Shown here: in pieces, positions 32,647-44,400 of the stretch
How the letters are laid out: each line of letters starts with the position of its first letter
Numbering within the stretch: the stretch's first letter is position 1
DNA from: Plotosus lineatus
Lineage: Eukaryota > Chordata > Actinopteri > Siluriformes > Plotosidae
DNA: 64,000 bases
Direction: 5' to 3'
NCBI GenBank assembly: GCA_024760905.1
Contig: CM045746.1
Location: 7,452,966 to 7,516,965, forward strand
The notes under the pieces: generated by a model
What the model was told of the DNA's origin: nothing
Database searches by the model: none
Seen by the model: only the letters and a program-made list of their open reading frames with translations
Translations under genes and position numbers: made by a program

Positions 32647-33051
32647 GTGCACGCTGCGGGCCACACCCACAAGACGTAGAATTCAAAGCGCATTCCCTGA
32701 TTGACAAACTCAACTTTAATTTGATTCCTTGAGGGTTCGGAATTCCAGATGAGCTCAAATGCACCCACATTTATTAAACATTTACTGAATTAAAACAACT
32801 TAAAAAACTAAACTAAAGAGTGAAGCTTCCTTCTGTCTCTATCTGGGAGGCCAGCGGGGCGGGATGTTGAGAGACAGCCAATGAGAGAGCAACTCGCGTG
32901 TCGTGTGAAATTTTGATTGAAGCGTTTGAATTTTTAATTTCTTTTCGTAAGAGGGGGTTGCTTTGTATCTCGGGGACGGAAACTCAGGAAAATGGTTTTC
33001 ATGACCCGGGGATTCCGTACACGGGGGTCTTCTTAAGTTGGGGGCCGACTG
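32262..33051 (+). mobile_element. MITE family D2, copy b
   Basis: Right end CTTAAGTTGGGGGCCGACTG, with TA after it at 33052-33053. The left end is TTCGGCCACCAATTTACGAA inside a TA array. The two ends match as imperfect inverted repeats. The interior shares segments with D2a (AAACCCTTTAAAAATTATAA; GGGGCGGGATGTT). Confidence 0.65.
32562..32643. repeat. (AC)n(TC)n microsatellite inside D2b
   Basis: AC run followed by about 30 TC units. Confidence 0.95.
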
Positions 33052-33053
33052 TA

Positions 33054-36000
33054 TCTTCTTTTCCTTTTGGCATTTCCCTTCAGCGGTCGCCACAGCGACT
33101 CATCTGCCTCCACCTCACCCTATCTTCTGCATCTTCTACTCTTACTCCAACTACTTTCATGTCCTCCTTCACCGCATCCATAAATCTTCTCTTTGGTCTT
33201 CCTTTCGGTCTTCTGCCTGGTAGTTCCAACCTCAGCATCCTACTACCAATATACTCACTATCCCTCCTCTGTACATGTCCAAACCATCTCAATCGAGCCT
33301 CTCTGACTTTGTCTCCAAAACATCTTACATGTGCTGTCCCTCTGATGTGCTCATTCCTAATCCTATCCATCCTCGTTACTCCCAAAGAGAACCTCAACAT
33401 TTTCATGTCTGCTACCTCCAGCTCTGCCTCCTGTCTTTTTCTCAGTGCCACTGTTTCTAAACCATACAACATTGCTGGCCTCAACACCATCTTGTACACT
33501 TTTCCTTTCATTCTTGCCGATACCCTCCTATCACACATCACACTGGACACTTTTCTCTAACCATCCCAACCTGCCTGCACATGCTTCTTCATCTCTTTTC
33601 CACACACTCCATTGCTCTGGATTGTTGAGCCAAAATACTTAAAATCATCCTTCTTCATCTCTACTCCCTGTTACCTCACAGTTCCTCTTGGGTCCTTGTC
33701 GTTCACACACATGTATTCTGTTTTACTGTGGCTAATCTTCATTCCCCTCCTTTCCTTACCTCCACCTCTCTAGATTTTCCTGCACTTGTTCTCTGCTCTC
33801 ACTACAGATCACAATGTCATCTGCAAACATCATAGTCCATGGAGATTCTTGTCTCACCTCGTCTGTCAGCCTGTCCATCACCAGAGCAAACAAGAAGGGG
33901 CTCAGAGCTGACCCTTGATGCAGTCCCACCTCTACCTTGAACTCTTCTGTCACACCGACAGCACACCTCACCACTGTCTTTCATCTCTCATACATGTCCC
34001 GCACCACTCTAATACTAACATACTGCTCTGCCACTCCAGACGTCCTCGTGCAATACCACAGTTCCTCTCTCAGCACCCTGTCATATGTTTTCTCCAGATC
34101 CACAAAGGCACAATGCAGCTCCCTCTGGCCTTCTCTGTATCTCTCTATTAACATCCTCAAAGCAAACACTGCATCTGTGGTGCCCTTTCTTGGCATGAAA
34201 CCAAACTGTTGTTCACAAATGCTGACCACTGCCCTTAATCTAGCTTCCACTATACTTTTCCATAACTTCATCATATGACTCATCAACTTTATCTCTCTGT
34301 AGTTGCCACAACTCTACACGTCTTCCTTGTTCTTAAAATGGGCACTAGCACACTTCTCCTCCATTCCTCTGGCATCCTCTCACTCTCTAAGACTGTGTGA
34401 ATATCCTTGTCAGAAAATCTACTGCTACCTCACCTAAACACTTTCATACCTCCACAGGTATATCATCAGGACCAACTGCCACTCTTCATCCTCTTCAATG
34501 CCCTCCTCACTTCCCCCTTACTGATCTTTGCTACATCCTGGTCCTCAACAGTCACCTCTTCTGCTCTTTTTTTCTCTCATTTTCCTCATTCATCAGCTCT
34601 TCAAAGTACTATTGCCATCTTCCCAGCACACTTGTGTCATCAGTCAACACGTTTCCCACTCTGTCCTTAATCACTCTAACTTGCTGCACGTCCTTCCCAT
34701 CTCTATCTCTGCTGTGCCAACCTGTATAAATCATTTTCTCTCTGCTTACAGTCCAGCCTAGCATACAAGTCATCATATGCCCTCTGTTTGGCCTTTGACA
34801 CCGCTACCTTTGCCTTACGCTGTGTCTGCCTGTACTCCTGTTTACGCTCTTTGGTCCTCTCTATGACCCACTTCTTCTTGGCTAACCTCTTCCTTTGTAC
34901 ACACTCCTGCACTTCCTCATTCCACCACCAAGTCTACTTATCTCGTGTCCTCCAGAGGACACACCAAGAACTCTTCTACCTGTCTCCCTGATCACATTAG
35001 CTGGATCACATTAGCCAGTCATCTGGAAGCACTTCCTGACCACCCAAAGCCTTTTTCAACTCCTCCTTGAAGACAGCATGGCACTCTTCCTTTTTCAGCT
35101 TCCACCACTTTGTCTTCTGCTCTGCCTTTGCCTTCAGCTTTCTCACCATCAGAGTCATTCTGCACACCACCATCCTATGTTGTTTTGCAACACTCTCACC
35201 CACTACTACTTTGCAGTCACTGACTTCCTTCAAATTACATTGCCTACACAGGATGTAGTCTACCTGTGTGCTCCTACCACCGCTTTTATAAGTCACCCTA
35301 TGCTCCTGTCTCATCTGAAAGAAAGTATTTACCACAGCCATTTCCATCCTTTTTGCAAAATCTACCAACATCTGTCCTTCTGTGTTCCTGTCCTGGATAC
35401 CAAACCTGCCCATCACTTCCTAATCCCCTCTGTTGCCTGCACCAGCATGTCAATGGAAGTCTGCACCAATGGCCACTCTTTCACTTCTGGGGGTACTCTG
35501 CATCATTTCATGTAACTCATTCCAGAATCTCTCCTTCTCTTCTAGCTCACATCCTGCCTGTGGGGCATAAGCACTAACAACATTGAACATCATGCCTTCA
35601 ATTTCTATCTTGAGATTCATCACTCTGTCTGACACTCTTTTCACTTTTAGAACATTCCTGACAAACTCCTCCTTCAGGATGACTCCTACTCCATTTCTCT
35701 TCCCATCCACACCATGAAAAAACAGCTTAAACCCTACTCCTAGGCTTCTAGCCTTTCTACCTTTCCACCTGGTCTCCTGAACACACAGTATGTCCACTTT
35801 CCTCCTCTGCATCATGTCAGCCAGCTCTCTACCTTTTCCTGCCATAGTTCCAAAATTCAAAGTCCCTCTCAGTCCTAGACTTATGCCTTTCTGCTTCTCT
35901 CCCTGTCTGCCTATGGACACGCCTCCCGCCTCGTCTTCTTCAGCCAATAGTAGTCCAATTTCCACCAGCACCCTGTTGGTTGACAGCATTGATGGTGGTT

Positions 36001-36178
36001 GTTGTTAACCCAGGCCTCGACCGATCCGGTATGAAATTAGTTTTGGCAGTTTGCATAGTGTATTTTGGCAAACGTTTTATGCCGAATGCCCTTCCTGTTG
36101 CAACCCTCTGCATTTATCTGGGCTTGGGACCGGCGTGATGATGGACACTTGTTTGTCCCCATCCTCACGGCTGCATTA
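33054..36178 (-). mobile_element. LINE family A, copy A4, near full length
   Basis: Starts against the right end of D2b and runs to the family 5' UTR (GGGCATTCGGCATAAAA box, 36080) and 5' end. A TA array follows on the right. I could not find a clear target-site duplication. Confidence 0.85.
33080..36020 (-). pseudogene. LINE A4 endonuclease/RT ORF, broken
   Basis: Frames in order: 35450-35989 (ILCVQETRWKG, GVGVILKEEFV, VVSAYAPQAG), 35006-35416 (QVDYILCRQCN, KQHRMVV), 34703-34912 (linker), 33981-34286 (FGFMPRKGTTDAVFALR; FVDLEKTYDR), 33756-33974 ([20 protein letters not shown] and catalytic MMFADDIVIC), 33080-33550 (C-terminal Arg-rich domain). Several frameshifts and small deletions, for example the linker is shortened near 34990. 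Dead copy. Confidence 0.8.
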
Positions 36179-36179
36179 T

Positions 36180-36294
<115 letters not shown>

Positions 36295-36949
36295 TTTATG
36301 TATGTATGGAAAATACAGTTGGTGGTTTAATAACAACCTTATTTTTTTCACTATTTCTCTTTCACTGGGTCACACCACAGGGCTCTGATTAGCTGCAATT
36401 CAAACATCACTGAAAACATGCAGGAGTAGGGGGTGGGGCTAATTTTTGGAAAGAAAAGCCTCCGGACAGCTGACCGAGAAGAACAAACTGCGCCTGATTG
36501 TTGCGCCTTTGACAGAACTAGCATTCCTGTTATGTGCGTACTGAACAAAGCCATATCATTTCGAATACTGTGTCCCACTGAGTTAATATCAAGTATTTGA
36601 AGTGCACATTGGATAAAAAGGTTAAATGTTAAAGCCTTTTAAAGCTTTTATGATAAAACACTGAACCGGTTTAGTATTGTATTTTATAAAATTCTGTTCT
36701 GTTCTAGGGGTAATGAATAACAAACACTTACACAATTATTTTACTTTTCCTCACTAGTAGGAAGTATAGGGCGATGAAATGTAAAATAAGACACCTTACA
36801 ACTGAACATAGCCCGCAGAACACAGTCAAGTGAAATATAAAAGCCTGGAACATAACCGGGCAGAGCAGAAGAACCTGAAACATTAGGTGGAACAGAAGAC
36901 ACTGGAACATAGCAGGGTGATGTTATAACATTATGGGACATATTTACAC
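36295..36949. other. No gene seen
   Basis: Unique AT-rich sequence. Confidence 0.5.
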
Positions 36950-36959
36950 CTCCATTCTG

Positions 36960-37257
36960 TTCATTCATTTTCTGTAACCAGTTAATACTAATTAGGGTCG
37001 GGGGGAGGCTTGTGCCCATCCCAGATAACTCTGGACAAGGGGAGAGTACACCTTGGACAGCTGACCAGGCCATCGGAGGGCGGAAACACGCTGACTGCTT
37101 TGCAAACTACTCTTTATGAAAGTCAGCAAGGGTTCTTTTAAATGAACCTCTCACCATAGACAGTGAGAGACATGGCCGGCCTTTGATAACCCAGTTAGCT
37201 GCACTGGGGGGACAGTAACAACCTTGTGAAGAGTGGGACTCGAACCCCCAACCTCAT
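36960..37257 (-). mobile_element. SINE S1b, truncated in the tRNA head, 10-bp TSD
   Basis: Perfect direct repeat CTCCATTCTG at 36950-36959 and 37258-37267. The sequence runs from the L2-like tail through the body to the B box (complement of GGTTGGGGGTTCGAG), where it stops. Confidence 0.85.
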
Positions 37258-37310
37258 CTCCATTCTGACTAATATTAAAATAATTGTAAAAGTAACTAAA
37301 TTCATCACAT

Positions 37311-37566
37311 TTGCCGAACTGCTTAACCCCATTAGGCTCCAGCCACCCTGCATCTCTATCTTACCAACACTGGGTAAAGGCAGGGTACACCCTAATCACT
37401 TTACTGGAACATCCCAAGGCAACACATATACACAACCTCAAGACTGTGCATCTCTTTGGACTGTGAGAACAAACCAGAGTACCTGGAGAAAACCACTCGA
37501 CTGGGACCGGAACCAAGGACCGTCTTGCTGTGAAGCGGTCATACTAATTACTACAACACTGTGTTG
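37311..37566 (-). mobile_element. SINE S2 copy, diverged
   Basis: Head at right (complement of CAGCAAGACGGTCC), then GTTTTCTCCAGGTACTC and the decayed tail. Confidence 0.6.
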
Positions 37567-38253
37567 TCCAAAAATAAAATTACTTTTAAAATTCACAGGT
37601 TATTATTTTATATTTTACATCATTATTTCTAATAAAAGTAAAATTGTGTAGAATGTATTTTGGGGTGCCAATAACTTTAGCACATGTATTACCTCCAGAT
37701 ATACACGCTCCCAGGAGGTTGGTATAAAAAGCCCTATTTCCCTTCAAATAATCTTCAAAGTTTCCATTTTGTGATAAAGTCATCTCTGAGAAAGACGAGA
37801 ACCCTTTACAGCGTGGTTTTGATCCCACGTTTCCCGAAAAGAAATTTATACGTTTGAGGTTCTTCCTTTCATCAATATGTTAATGATGTCCTGCGAGTTC
37901 GCTGTTCTCTGAGGAGACAGTTGCCTTTTTTCTTCCTTAACGTCCATATCTTCCTTCCTCAGACATACAGCACATCAGCAATGCTAATGCTAATGCTAGC
38001 GAACACATGTTCTGAATCAGAATCAAATTACCAGATTAAGAAAAAAATAAGTGTATCCCTATTTCTGAAGATTAGATTATTGGACACAGACTGCTTGTAG
38101 TGCTATACCATTTACTTTGAACTGTTCTTATGCTCATCTGTTCATGCTCATTCTTATGCTCAAGTAACTTCTAAATAACTATAGTTTTATTTAATAATAA
38201 ACTGTGATTCTAAATCAATAAAGTTTTGCTGATTTGTGTTTAGTGAAGTAAGC
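37567..38253. other. No gene seen
   Basis: Unique sequence; contains GCTAATGCTAATGCTAGC at 37983. Confidence 0.5.
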
Positions 38254-38263
38254 TTACTTTAAA

Positions 38264-38600
38264 TTTCATTCATTCATTTTCTGAACCACTAAATTCTAAT
38301 TATGGGTGCGCGGAGGCTGGCGCCCATCTCAGCCAACTCCAGGTAAGGGCAAGGTACACTCTGAACAAGCCATCACAGGGCCAACACTCACACAACCATC
38401 TCAACTTAACTTTAACTCGACTGTTTTTGGACTGTGCGAGGAAACCATAGTACAGGTCATAGTACCAACCATGGGAGGAAACCCACACAAGCATGGAATG
38501 AGCATGCAAATGCCACACAGAAACACTTGAGCTGGGAATTGAACCCAGGACCTTCTTGCTGTGAGGTGGATGTGCTAACCGTTATGTCACCATGCTGACT
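38264..38600 (-). mobile_element. SINE S2, full length, 10-bp TSD
   Basis: Perfect direct repeat TTACTTTAAA at 38254-38263 and 38601-38610. Best S2 copy: head complement reads CATGGTGACATAACGGTTAG and CAGCAAGAAGGTCCTGGG (B box GGTTCAATTCC); the tail is like S1b. Confidence 0.85.
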
Positions 38601-38683
38601 TTACTTTAAAGTTCAAAATGAAATGTAATTTTAAATAATTAACACTGGAAAAAGGTATATTTTTGTTGAAGGAAACCAAAGCC

Positions 38684-38840
38684 AAGAGTAGCTGCAAAGC
38701 CGTCAGCATGTTTATGATTTGCGATGGCCTGGCGAGCTGTGCAGGGTGTACGCTGCCCTCGCTCAGAGTAGGCTGGGATGGGAGCCAGCGCTTCCGCAAC
38801 CCTAATTAGGATTAAGCGGTTACAGAAAATGATGATGATG
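38684..38840 (+). mobile_element. SINE S1b, 5'-truncated
   Basis: Starts in the late body (GAGTAGCTGCAAAGCCGTCA) and ends TAATTAGGATTAAGCGGTT followed by ATG repeats. Confidence 0.75.
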
Positions 38841-39402
38841 AAAGCAAAGCTCAAGATACACTCCTAGAATATGCTCGCAAAATGGTAATCGAATACCTCA
38901 GGTAAAATTTAACAATGCTAGATGATGAACACAATGAAGAAACTTTTTAGGTTTTTTCATGAATAAAAAAACTTGTAAAAAAAAGGAAACAATCTTCACA
39001 GACATGCAGTTCAGCATCGTTTAAAGGAATGTACCTGATTGTCAGCAAAATGAATGCTCGCTATATTAGCTATGCACAGAAACAAGAAAATTCTGTGAAT
39101 GTGTACAGTTATTCATTTATTATTGCATTATCACAAAAACCTTTGGAAATCTATAACACAGTACTTAATGCAGAAATAAATATATTTTCAACACAAACAG
39201 TGAGCCAGTCATCGACAAGGTAAAAATTAAATATTATTTAACTTGGCCTCATTTATCCATTATGTTTAGCAATGTTTGTGTAAAAATGTGAAAATACTTA
39301 AGTGGTTTTCCCCAAGGGGAAAAAGGTGGCAAGATAGTTTAGCTAAACAAGCTAGTCATAAATAAGTGATAATATCGAAGTAAATCATGTTCATCAAGGA
39401 TC
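38841..39402. other. No gene seen
   Basis: Unique AT-rich sequence. Confidence 0.5.
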
Positions 39403-39762
39403 CCTCGCTCCTTCAAGCTTCAATTCATGCGGTTTCAGTGAACCGCACACAATAGTGTGTGTTTTTTTGTTTGTTTGTTTTTTTTAATATTCATTGAATT
39501 AAAAAAATAAGGAAGTTAAGGAAGAATAGTGAGAAAAATGAAGGAAAATGCCACAAAAACAAGGCAAATTATTAAAAAATTTTAAAAAAAAAACCCCTAA
39601 ACAAACAAAAACAAAAAAAGAGACCCAAAACCTCCCATCAAAACTACTTACATTTTTGTGAGGTGTACATCTGAGTGTGTGCACACGCGTGTCTGTATGT
39701 GTGTATTTATATTTTATTTACATCTTATGTGTTATTTTTGAATGTATAATTGTTATTATAAG
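39403..39762 (+). mobile_element. MITE D1, copy c, left part
   Basis: Left end AAGGATCCCTCGCTCC through the GT tract to TGTTATTATAAG, then cut by a solo LTR. Resumes at 40884. Confidence 0.75.
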
Positions 39763-40883
39763 TGTAACACCAGCTTGATATAGCTGTGCTAGGTTTTATA
39801 CTAGGTTCTAGAGGAGTAAAATGAATTGTGGAGATTTGAATTTGAACAGCCGGCAGATTTATTACAATTAACAATACTACAAGAAACAGTGCAAACAATA
39901 TTGTAGAACTTTCTTTACAAATTAAAAATAAAATAAAATAAGCTTAAATCTCTAAGGTTTGATTCGTGTGAACCCGGGAGTCTTTTCCAGGATTGTGATC
40001 CGTTTGGGATAAAGGTGTTTTTATCTGTTCTTATCTGGGATCCTGTGATTTGAAGTGGTTGGGTCTGTAGATCTACTCTCGCATCCAGAGAACAGTTGGC
40101 CACACTGCGTCTGGATCTACCAAGAGTTCTCACTGGATTTGGCTCGCCATCCGTGTCGAAACCAGCTTCAAGATCAAATCCAGATCCACTAAAAACCAGT
40201 CTGCACATGCAGTACAGACACAATGAATAAAATATTTAACAACAATAATTCCTAAATAAAATGACAAAAGTGCATGAAAGGCACTGAATGGAATGTAATA
40301 CAAAACAACACAGCTTATCTGCACTACTTTAGTGCATTAGCAAAAGTGCTTTCAACAAAACATTTAGAAAAATAAAATGTAAGGTTCATTTTGTGCACAG
40401 TACAATCTTTGTTATGTACTCCGACTGGTCTTAGCCTTTTAAAGACAAAAATAGTGCACACAGCTTTAAAAGTCACCACGTGTAAAGTTAGCATAGGTTC
40501 ACCACGTGTAAAGTTAGCATAGGTTCTTAAACTAGCTTCATATTGCAATGACTCACCGGCGCTTCCAAGAAAACAAACTCTCTCCACCCGGTTCGAATGA
40601 GAGAGAACAAAACACATACAAAGCTCTGAAAAGCACACAAACTTAGTTAAACTTGTTAAAAGTTCACTTAATCACATTTTTGATCGTTGACTCACTCGTG
40701 TCGCACCGAGGGCTCTGTATGCGTCCTGCTCCTTACACTCTCCTACACGCTCTGCTGGTCGCATGCAGGCGCACGCGCCTATGACGCGTTCAAGGGGACT
40801 AGGAAACTAGTGCTTTCAGGGAGTGTTGGAAACTAGGGTTTTTTCCAATAAAATTTAGTAACCATGTGTTTACATGTGTTACA
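39763..40883 (-). repeat. Solo gypsy LTR, longer variant (1121 bp)
   Basis: Reverse orientation; ends TGTAACAC and GTGTTACA as in the gypsy at 14775. A perfect 4-bp target duplication TAAG lies at 39759-39762 and 40884-40887, and the D1 text is continuous if LTR and one TAAG are removed. No internal gypsy sequence is present, so LTR-LTR recombination is the simplest origin. It carries about 430 bp that the other two LTRs lack, in two blocks (about 40202-40560 and 40620-40705). Confidence 0.9.
40475..40526. repeat. 26-bp tandem duplication inside solo LTR
   Basis: Two perfect 26-bp units, each containing CACGTG (an E-box palindrome) and TAAAGTTAGCATAGG. Confidence 0.9.
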
Positions 40884-40960
40884 TAAGCATTTATAGCATT
40901 GAATATGTATTTATTGATATTATATACACATATACATGTACGTATATGCCAGTTGGGACA
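40884..40960 (+). mobile_element. MITE D1, copy c, right part
   Basis: TAAGCATTTATAGCATTGAA onward matches D1 at 135 and 52553; homology fades by about 40960. Confidence 0.7.
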
Positions 40961-41043
40961 TTTTAAAAAAAAATTTAAATTAAAAATTTGTCAGAACAAA
41001 GGAAGAAATGTGTATGTATGCATGTACGTATGTATGTCTGTGT

Positions 41044-41045
<2 letters not shown>

Positions 41046-41109
<64 letters not shown>
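41046..41109. repeat. (TA)n microsatellite
   Basis: Clean TA run abutting the 3' end of LINE B3. Confidence 0.95.
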
Positions 41110-41111
<2 letters not shown>

Positions 41112-41906
41112 TCATCTTCCGCTAAGTCCAGGGTCGGGTCATGGTTGCAGAAACCTAAGCAAAGAGGTCCAGACGTCCCTCTCCCCAGCCACTCCCAACT
41201 CTCCCGGGGCGCCACCGAGGCGGTCCCAGACAAGCTAAGAAACATAGTCCCTCCAGCGTGTTCTAGTTCGACCCCGGGGTCTCTTCCCGGTTGGACAGGC
41301 CCGAAACACCATGACAGGGAGACGTCCAGGAGGCATTCTTACCAGATGCCCGAGCCACCTCAACTGGCCCCTCTCAATCCAGAGGAGTAGTAGATCTACT
41401 CCTAGCTCCCCGTGGGTGGTAGAGCCAGCCGTGATCCATCCGTGGATGGTAGAGCTTCTTACCTTATCACTAAGGAAGAACCCTGCCACCCGACGAAGGA
41501 AGCTCATTTCAGCCGCTTGTAATCGTGATCTTGTTCTTTCGGTCACGAACCCAAAGCTCGTGACCATAGGTGAAGGTTGGAACATAGATTGACTGGTAAA
41601 TTGAGAGCTTCGCCTTGTGACTCAGCTCCTTCACCACGACGGACCGGTACAGGCTCCCCTTAGCAGCAGAGGCTGCGGCAATTCGTCTGTCGATCTCCCA
41701 CTCCATCCTTCCCTCACTTGTGAACAAGACCCCAAGATACTTAAACTCATCCACTTGGAGCAGGACCTCATTCCTGACCCAGAGGGTGCATTCCACCCTT
41801 GTCCGACTGAGAACCATGGCCTCAGACTTGGAGGTACTGATCCTCATCCCAGCTGCTTCGCACTCAGCTGCGAATCACTCCAATGAGAGCTGGAGGTCCT
41901 GACTTG
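41110..41906 (-). mobile_element. LINE family B, copy B3, 3' part (split)
   Basis: Minus-strand LINE B. Frames 41509-41847 (MRISTSKSEAMVLS; EFKYLGVLFTSEGRME; YVPTFTYGHELWV) and 41235-41585 (RGQLRWLGHLVRMPPGRLPV; GKRPRGRTRTRWRDYVS) encode the RT C-terminal half. The copy continues at 45534 after an insertion; joining there restores homology to LINE B2 at GACTTGATGAAGCC. Confidence 0.85.
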
Positions 41907-41992
41907 TCTGTCTGTCTTCATTTCGGCTTTTTCCCTTTTACTCGGGAGTTGCCACAGCGAATCATCTGATTCGCACGTTTGATTTGGCAGAG
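41907..41992 (-). mobile_element. SINE S1a, 3' part (split by LINE B2)
   Basis: LINE A-type terminus (complement CGCTGTGGCAACTCCCGAG, CCGAAATGAAGAC). Inserted into B3 with a 6-bp repeat GACTTG (41901-41906 and 45528-45533). Its upstream half is at 45363-45527. Confidence 0.85.
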
Positions 41993-42312
41993 CCCCTCCT
42001 CGAATCGCCACCTTATCGTGGTGGAGGGGTTTGCGTGACCTAATGATCCTAGGAGCTATGTTGTCGGGGGCAAATGCCCCTGGTAGGGTCACCCAAGGCA
42101 AACAGGTCCGGGGTGAAGGTCCAGACAAAGTGCGATTCAAAACAGACCCCTAAGACATGAGAAAACAACACAGGAATCAGTCTCCCTTGCCCGGACGCGG
42201 GTCACCAGGGTTCCCTCCTGGAGCCAGGCCCAGGGGAGGGGCTTGAAGGCGAGCGCCTGGTGGTCGGGCTTATGCCCATGGAGACTGGCCGGGCCCAGCC
42301 CGAAAAGGAGAC

Positions 42313-43444
42313 ATGGGTCCGCCCTCCCATGGACCCACCACCCGTGGGAGGAGTTTTAGGGGTTGGGTGCAGTGTGAGTTGGGTGGCAGCCAAAGGCATG
42401 GGTTCTGTCGGACTGATCCTCGGCTGCTTACTCTGACCTTCGGGACATGGAATGTCACCTCTCTGGCGGGAAAGGAGCCTGATTTGGTGCGTGAGGTGGA
42501 GAGATACCGACTAGATATAGTCGGGCTCACCTCAACGCATAGCTTGGGCTCTGGAACCATCCATCTCGAAAGAGGCTGGACCTTCTTCTATTCTGGAGTT
42601 GCTCATGGGGAGAGGCGGCGAGCGGTGTGGGTATTCTTGTTGCCCGCCGTCTCGGTGCCCAAATGTTGGGGTTCTCCCGGTTGGCGAAAGGGTAGCTTCC
42701 CTCCGTCTTCGGGTGGGGGCGGGTCCTGACTGTTATTTGTGCTTATGCACCAAATGACAGTTCAGAGTACCCACCCTTTTGGAGTCTTTGGGGGTGTTGG
42801 AGCTCGCTCCCTCGGGAGACTCGCTCGTTGTCGTGGGAGACTTCCACGCCCCTGTGGGCAGCGATAGTGTGACCTGGAAGGGTGTGATCGGTAGGTACGG
42901 CCTCTCCAGTCTGAATCCGAATGGTGTGTCGTTGTTGGACTTCTGTGCTCGTCATAGTTTGTCTATCACGAACACCATGTTCGAACATAAGGGTGTCCAT
43001 AAGTGCACTTGGCACCAGGACACCCTAGTTCGCAGTTCGATGATTGACTTTGTAGTCGTGTCATCGGACTTGCGACCATATGTTCTGGACACTCGGGTGA
43101 AGAGAGGAGCTGAGCTGTCTACCGATCACTACCTGGTGGTGAGTTCGCTTCGGTGGTGTGGGAGGTTGCCGTCCAGACCTGGCAGGCCCAAGCGTGTAAT
43201 CAGGGTCTGCTGGGAACGTTTGGCAGAGCCCCCTGTCCGAGAGGCCTTTAACTCCCACCTCCGGCAGAGCTACAACCACGTTCCGGAGGAGGCGGGGGAC
43301 ATGGAATCCGAATGGGCCATGTTTCGTGCCTCCATTGCTGAGGCGGCAGCCCATAGCTGTGGCCGTAAGGTCGTCGGTGCTTGTCGTGGCGGTAATCCCC
43401 GAACCCGGTGGTGGACACCTGCGGTGAAGGGGCCGTCCAGCTGA
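42313..43444 (+). pseudogene. LINE B2 ORF, part 1: APE endonuclease
   Basis: Two frames. 42313-42729 starts the endonuclease with LTFGTWNVTSLAGKEPDL and VGLTSTHSLGSGT; a frameshift near 42640-42725 garbles the next block. 42779-43444 resumes with VVVGDFHAPVGSDS (usual DFNA motif with His for Asn), SITNTMFEHKGVHKCTWHQD, SMIDFVVVSSDLRP and AELSTDHYLVVSSLRW (the SDH-like motif as TDH). The Asn-to-His change would damage the active site. Confidence 0.85.
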
Positions 43445-44379
43445 AGAAGGAGGCCTATCGGGTTTTATTAGCCTGTGGGACTCCTGAGGCAGCAAACGGG
43501 TACCGGCAGGCCAAACGTGCTGCAGCCGAGGCTGTCGCAGATGCAAAATCTCGGGCGTGGGAGGAGTTCAGTGAGGGCCTGGAGAGTGATTATCGGCTGG
43601 CCTCAAAAAGGTTCTGGGCCACCATCCGACGCCTCAGGAGGGGGAAGCAGTTCTTCACAAACACTGTTTATGGTGGAGGTGGGGAGCTGCTTACCTTGAC
43701 TGGGGATGTTGTTGAGAGATGGAGGGAATACTTTGAGGATCTTCTCAATCCCACCAACACGCCCTCCGTGGAAGAGGAAGACCCTGGGGGTTCGGGTGAG
43801 GGTCCGCCGATCACTGGAGTGGAAGTCACTGAGGTTGTCAAAAAGCTCCTCGGTGGTCGAGCTCCGGGGTTGGACGAGATCCGCCCGGAATATCTCAGGA
43901 CTCTGGATGTTGTAGGACTGTCTTGGTTGACACGTTTCTGCAACATCGCGTGGTCATCGGGGGCTGTACCTCTGGATTGGCAAACTGGGGTGGTGGTCCC
44001 AAGTTTTAAGAAGGGGGACCGGAGGGTGTGTTCCAATTATCGGGGAATTACACTCCTCAGCCTACCTGGGAAAGTCTATGCAGGGGTACTAGAGAGGAGG
44101 ATCCGACCGATAGTCGAACCTCGGATTCAGGAGGAACAATGTGGTTTTCGTCCTGGCCGCAGCACTCTTGACCAACTCTATACGCTCCACAGGATTCTGG
44201 AGGGGGCATGGGAGTTTGCCCAATCTGTCCACATGTGCTTTGTGGATTTGGAGAAGGCTTTCGACCGTGTCCCTCGAAAGATCTTGTGGGGCGTGCTCCG
44301 AGAATACGGCGTTCGGATCCGTTGCTCACGAGCTATTCGGTCGCTGTATCACGAGCCAGAGTTTGGTCCGTATTGGTAA
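43408..44379 (+). pseudogene. LINE B2 ORF, part 2: linker and RT fingers/palm
   Basis: 324-codon frame overlapping part 1. Linker with RQAKRAAAEAVADAKSRAWE; RT: TGVVVPSFKKGDRRVCSNYR, ITLLSLPGKVYAGVLERRIR, QCGFRPGRSTLDQLYTLHR and the first catalytic Asp in MCFVDLEKAFDRVPR. The frame ends after AIRSLYHE through a small deletion near 44355. Confidence 0.9.
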
Positions 44380-44400
44380 CAGCAGCTCGGATTCGTTTCG

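Noticed and set aside
40899..41390. Frames with Tyr-Ile repeats, here and at 12182, 28084, 36186 and 52703
   Set aside because: Translation of TA microsatellites.
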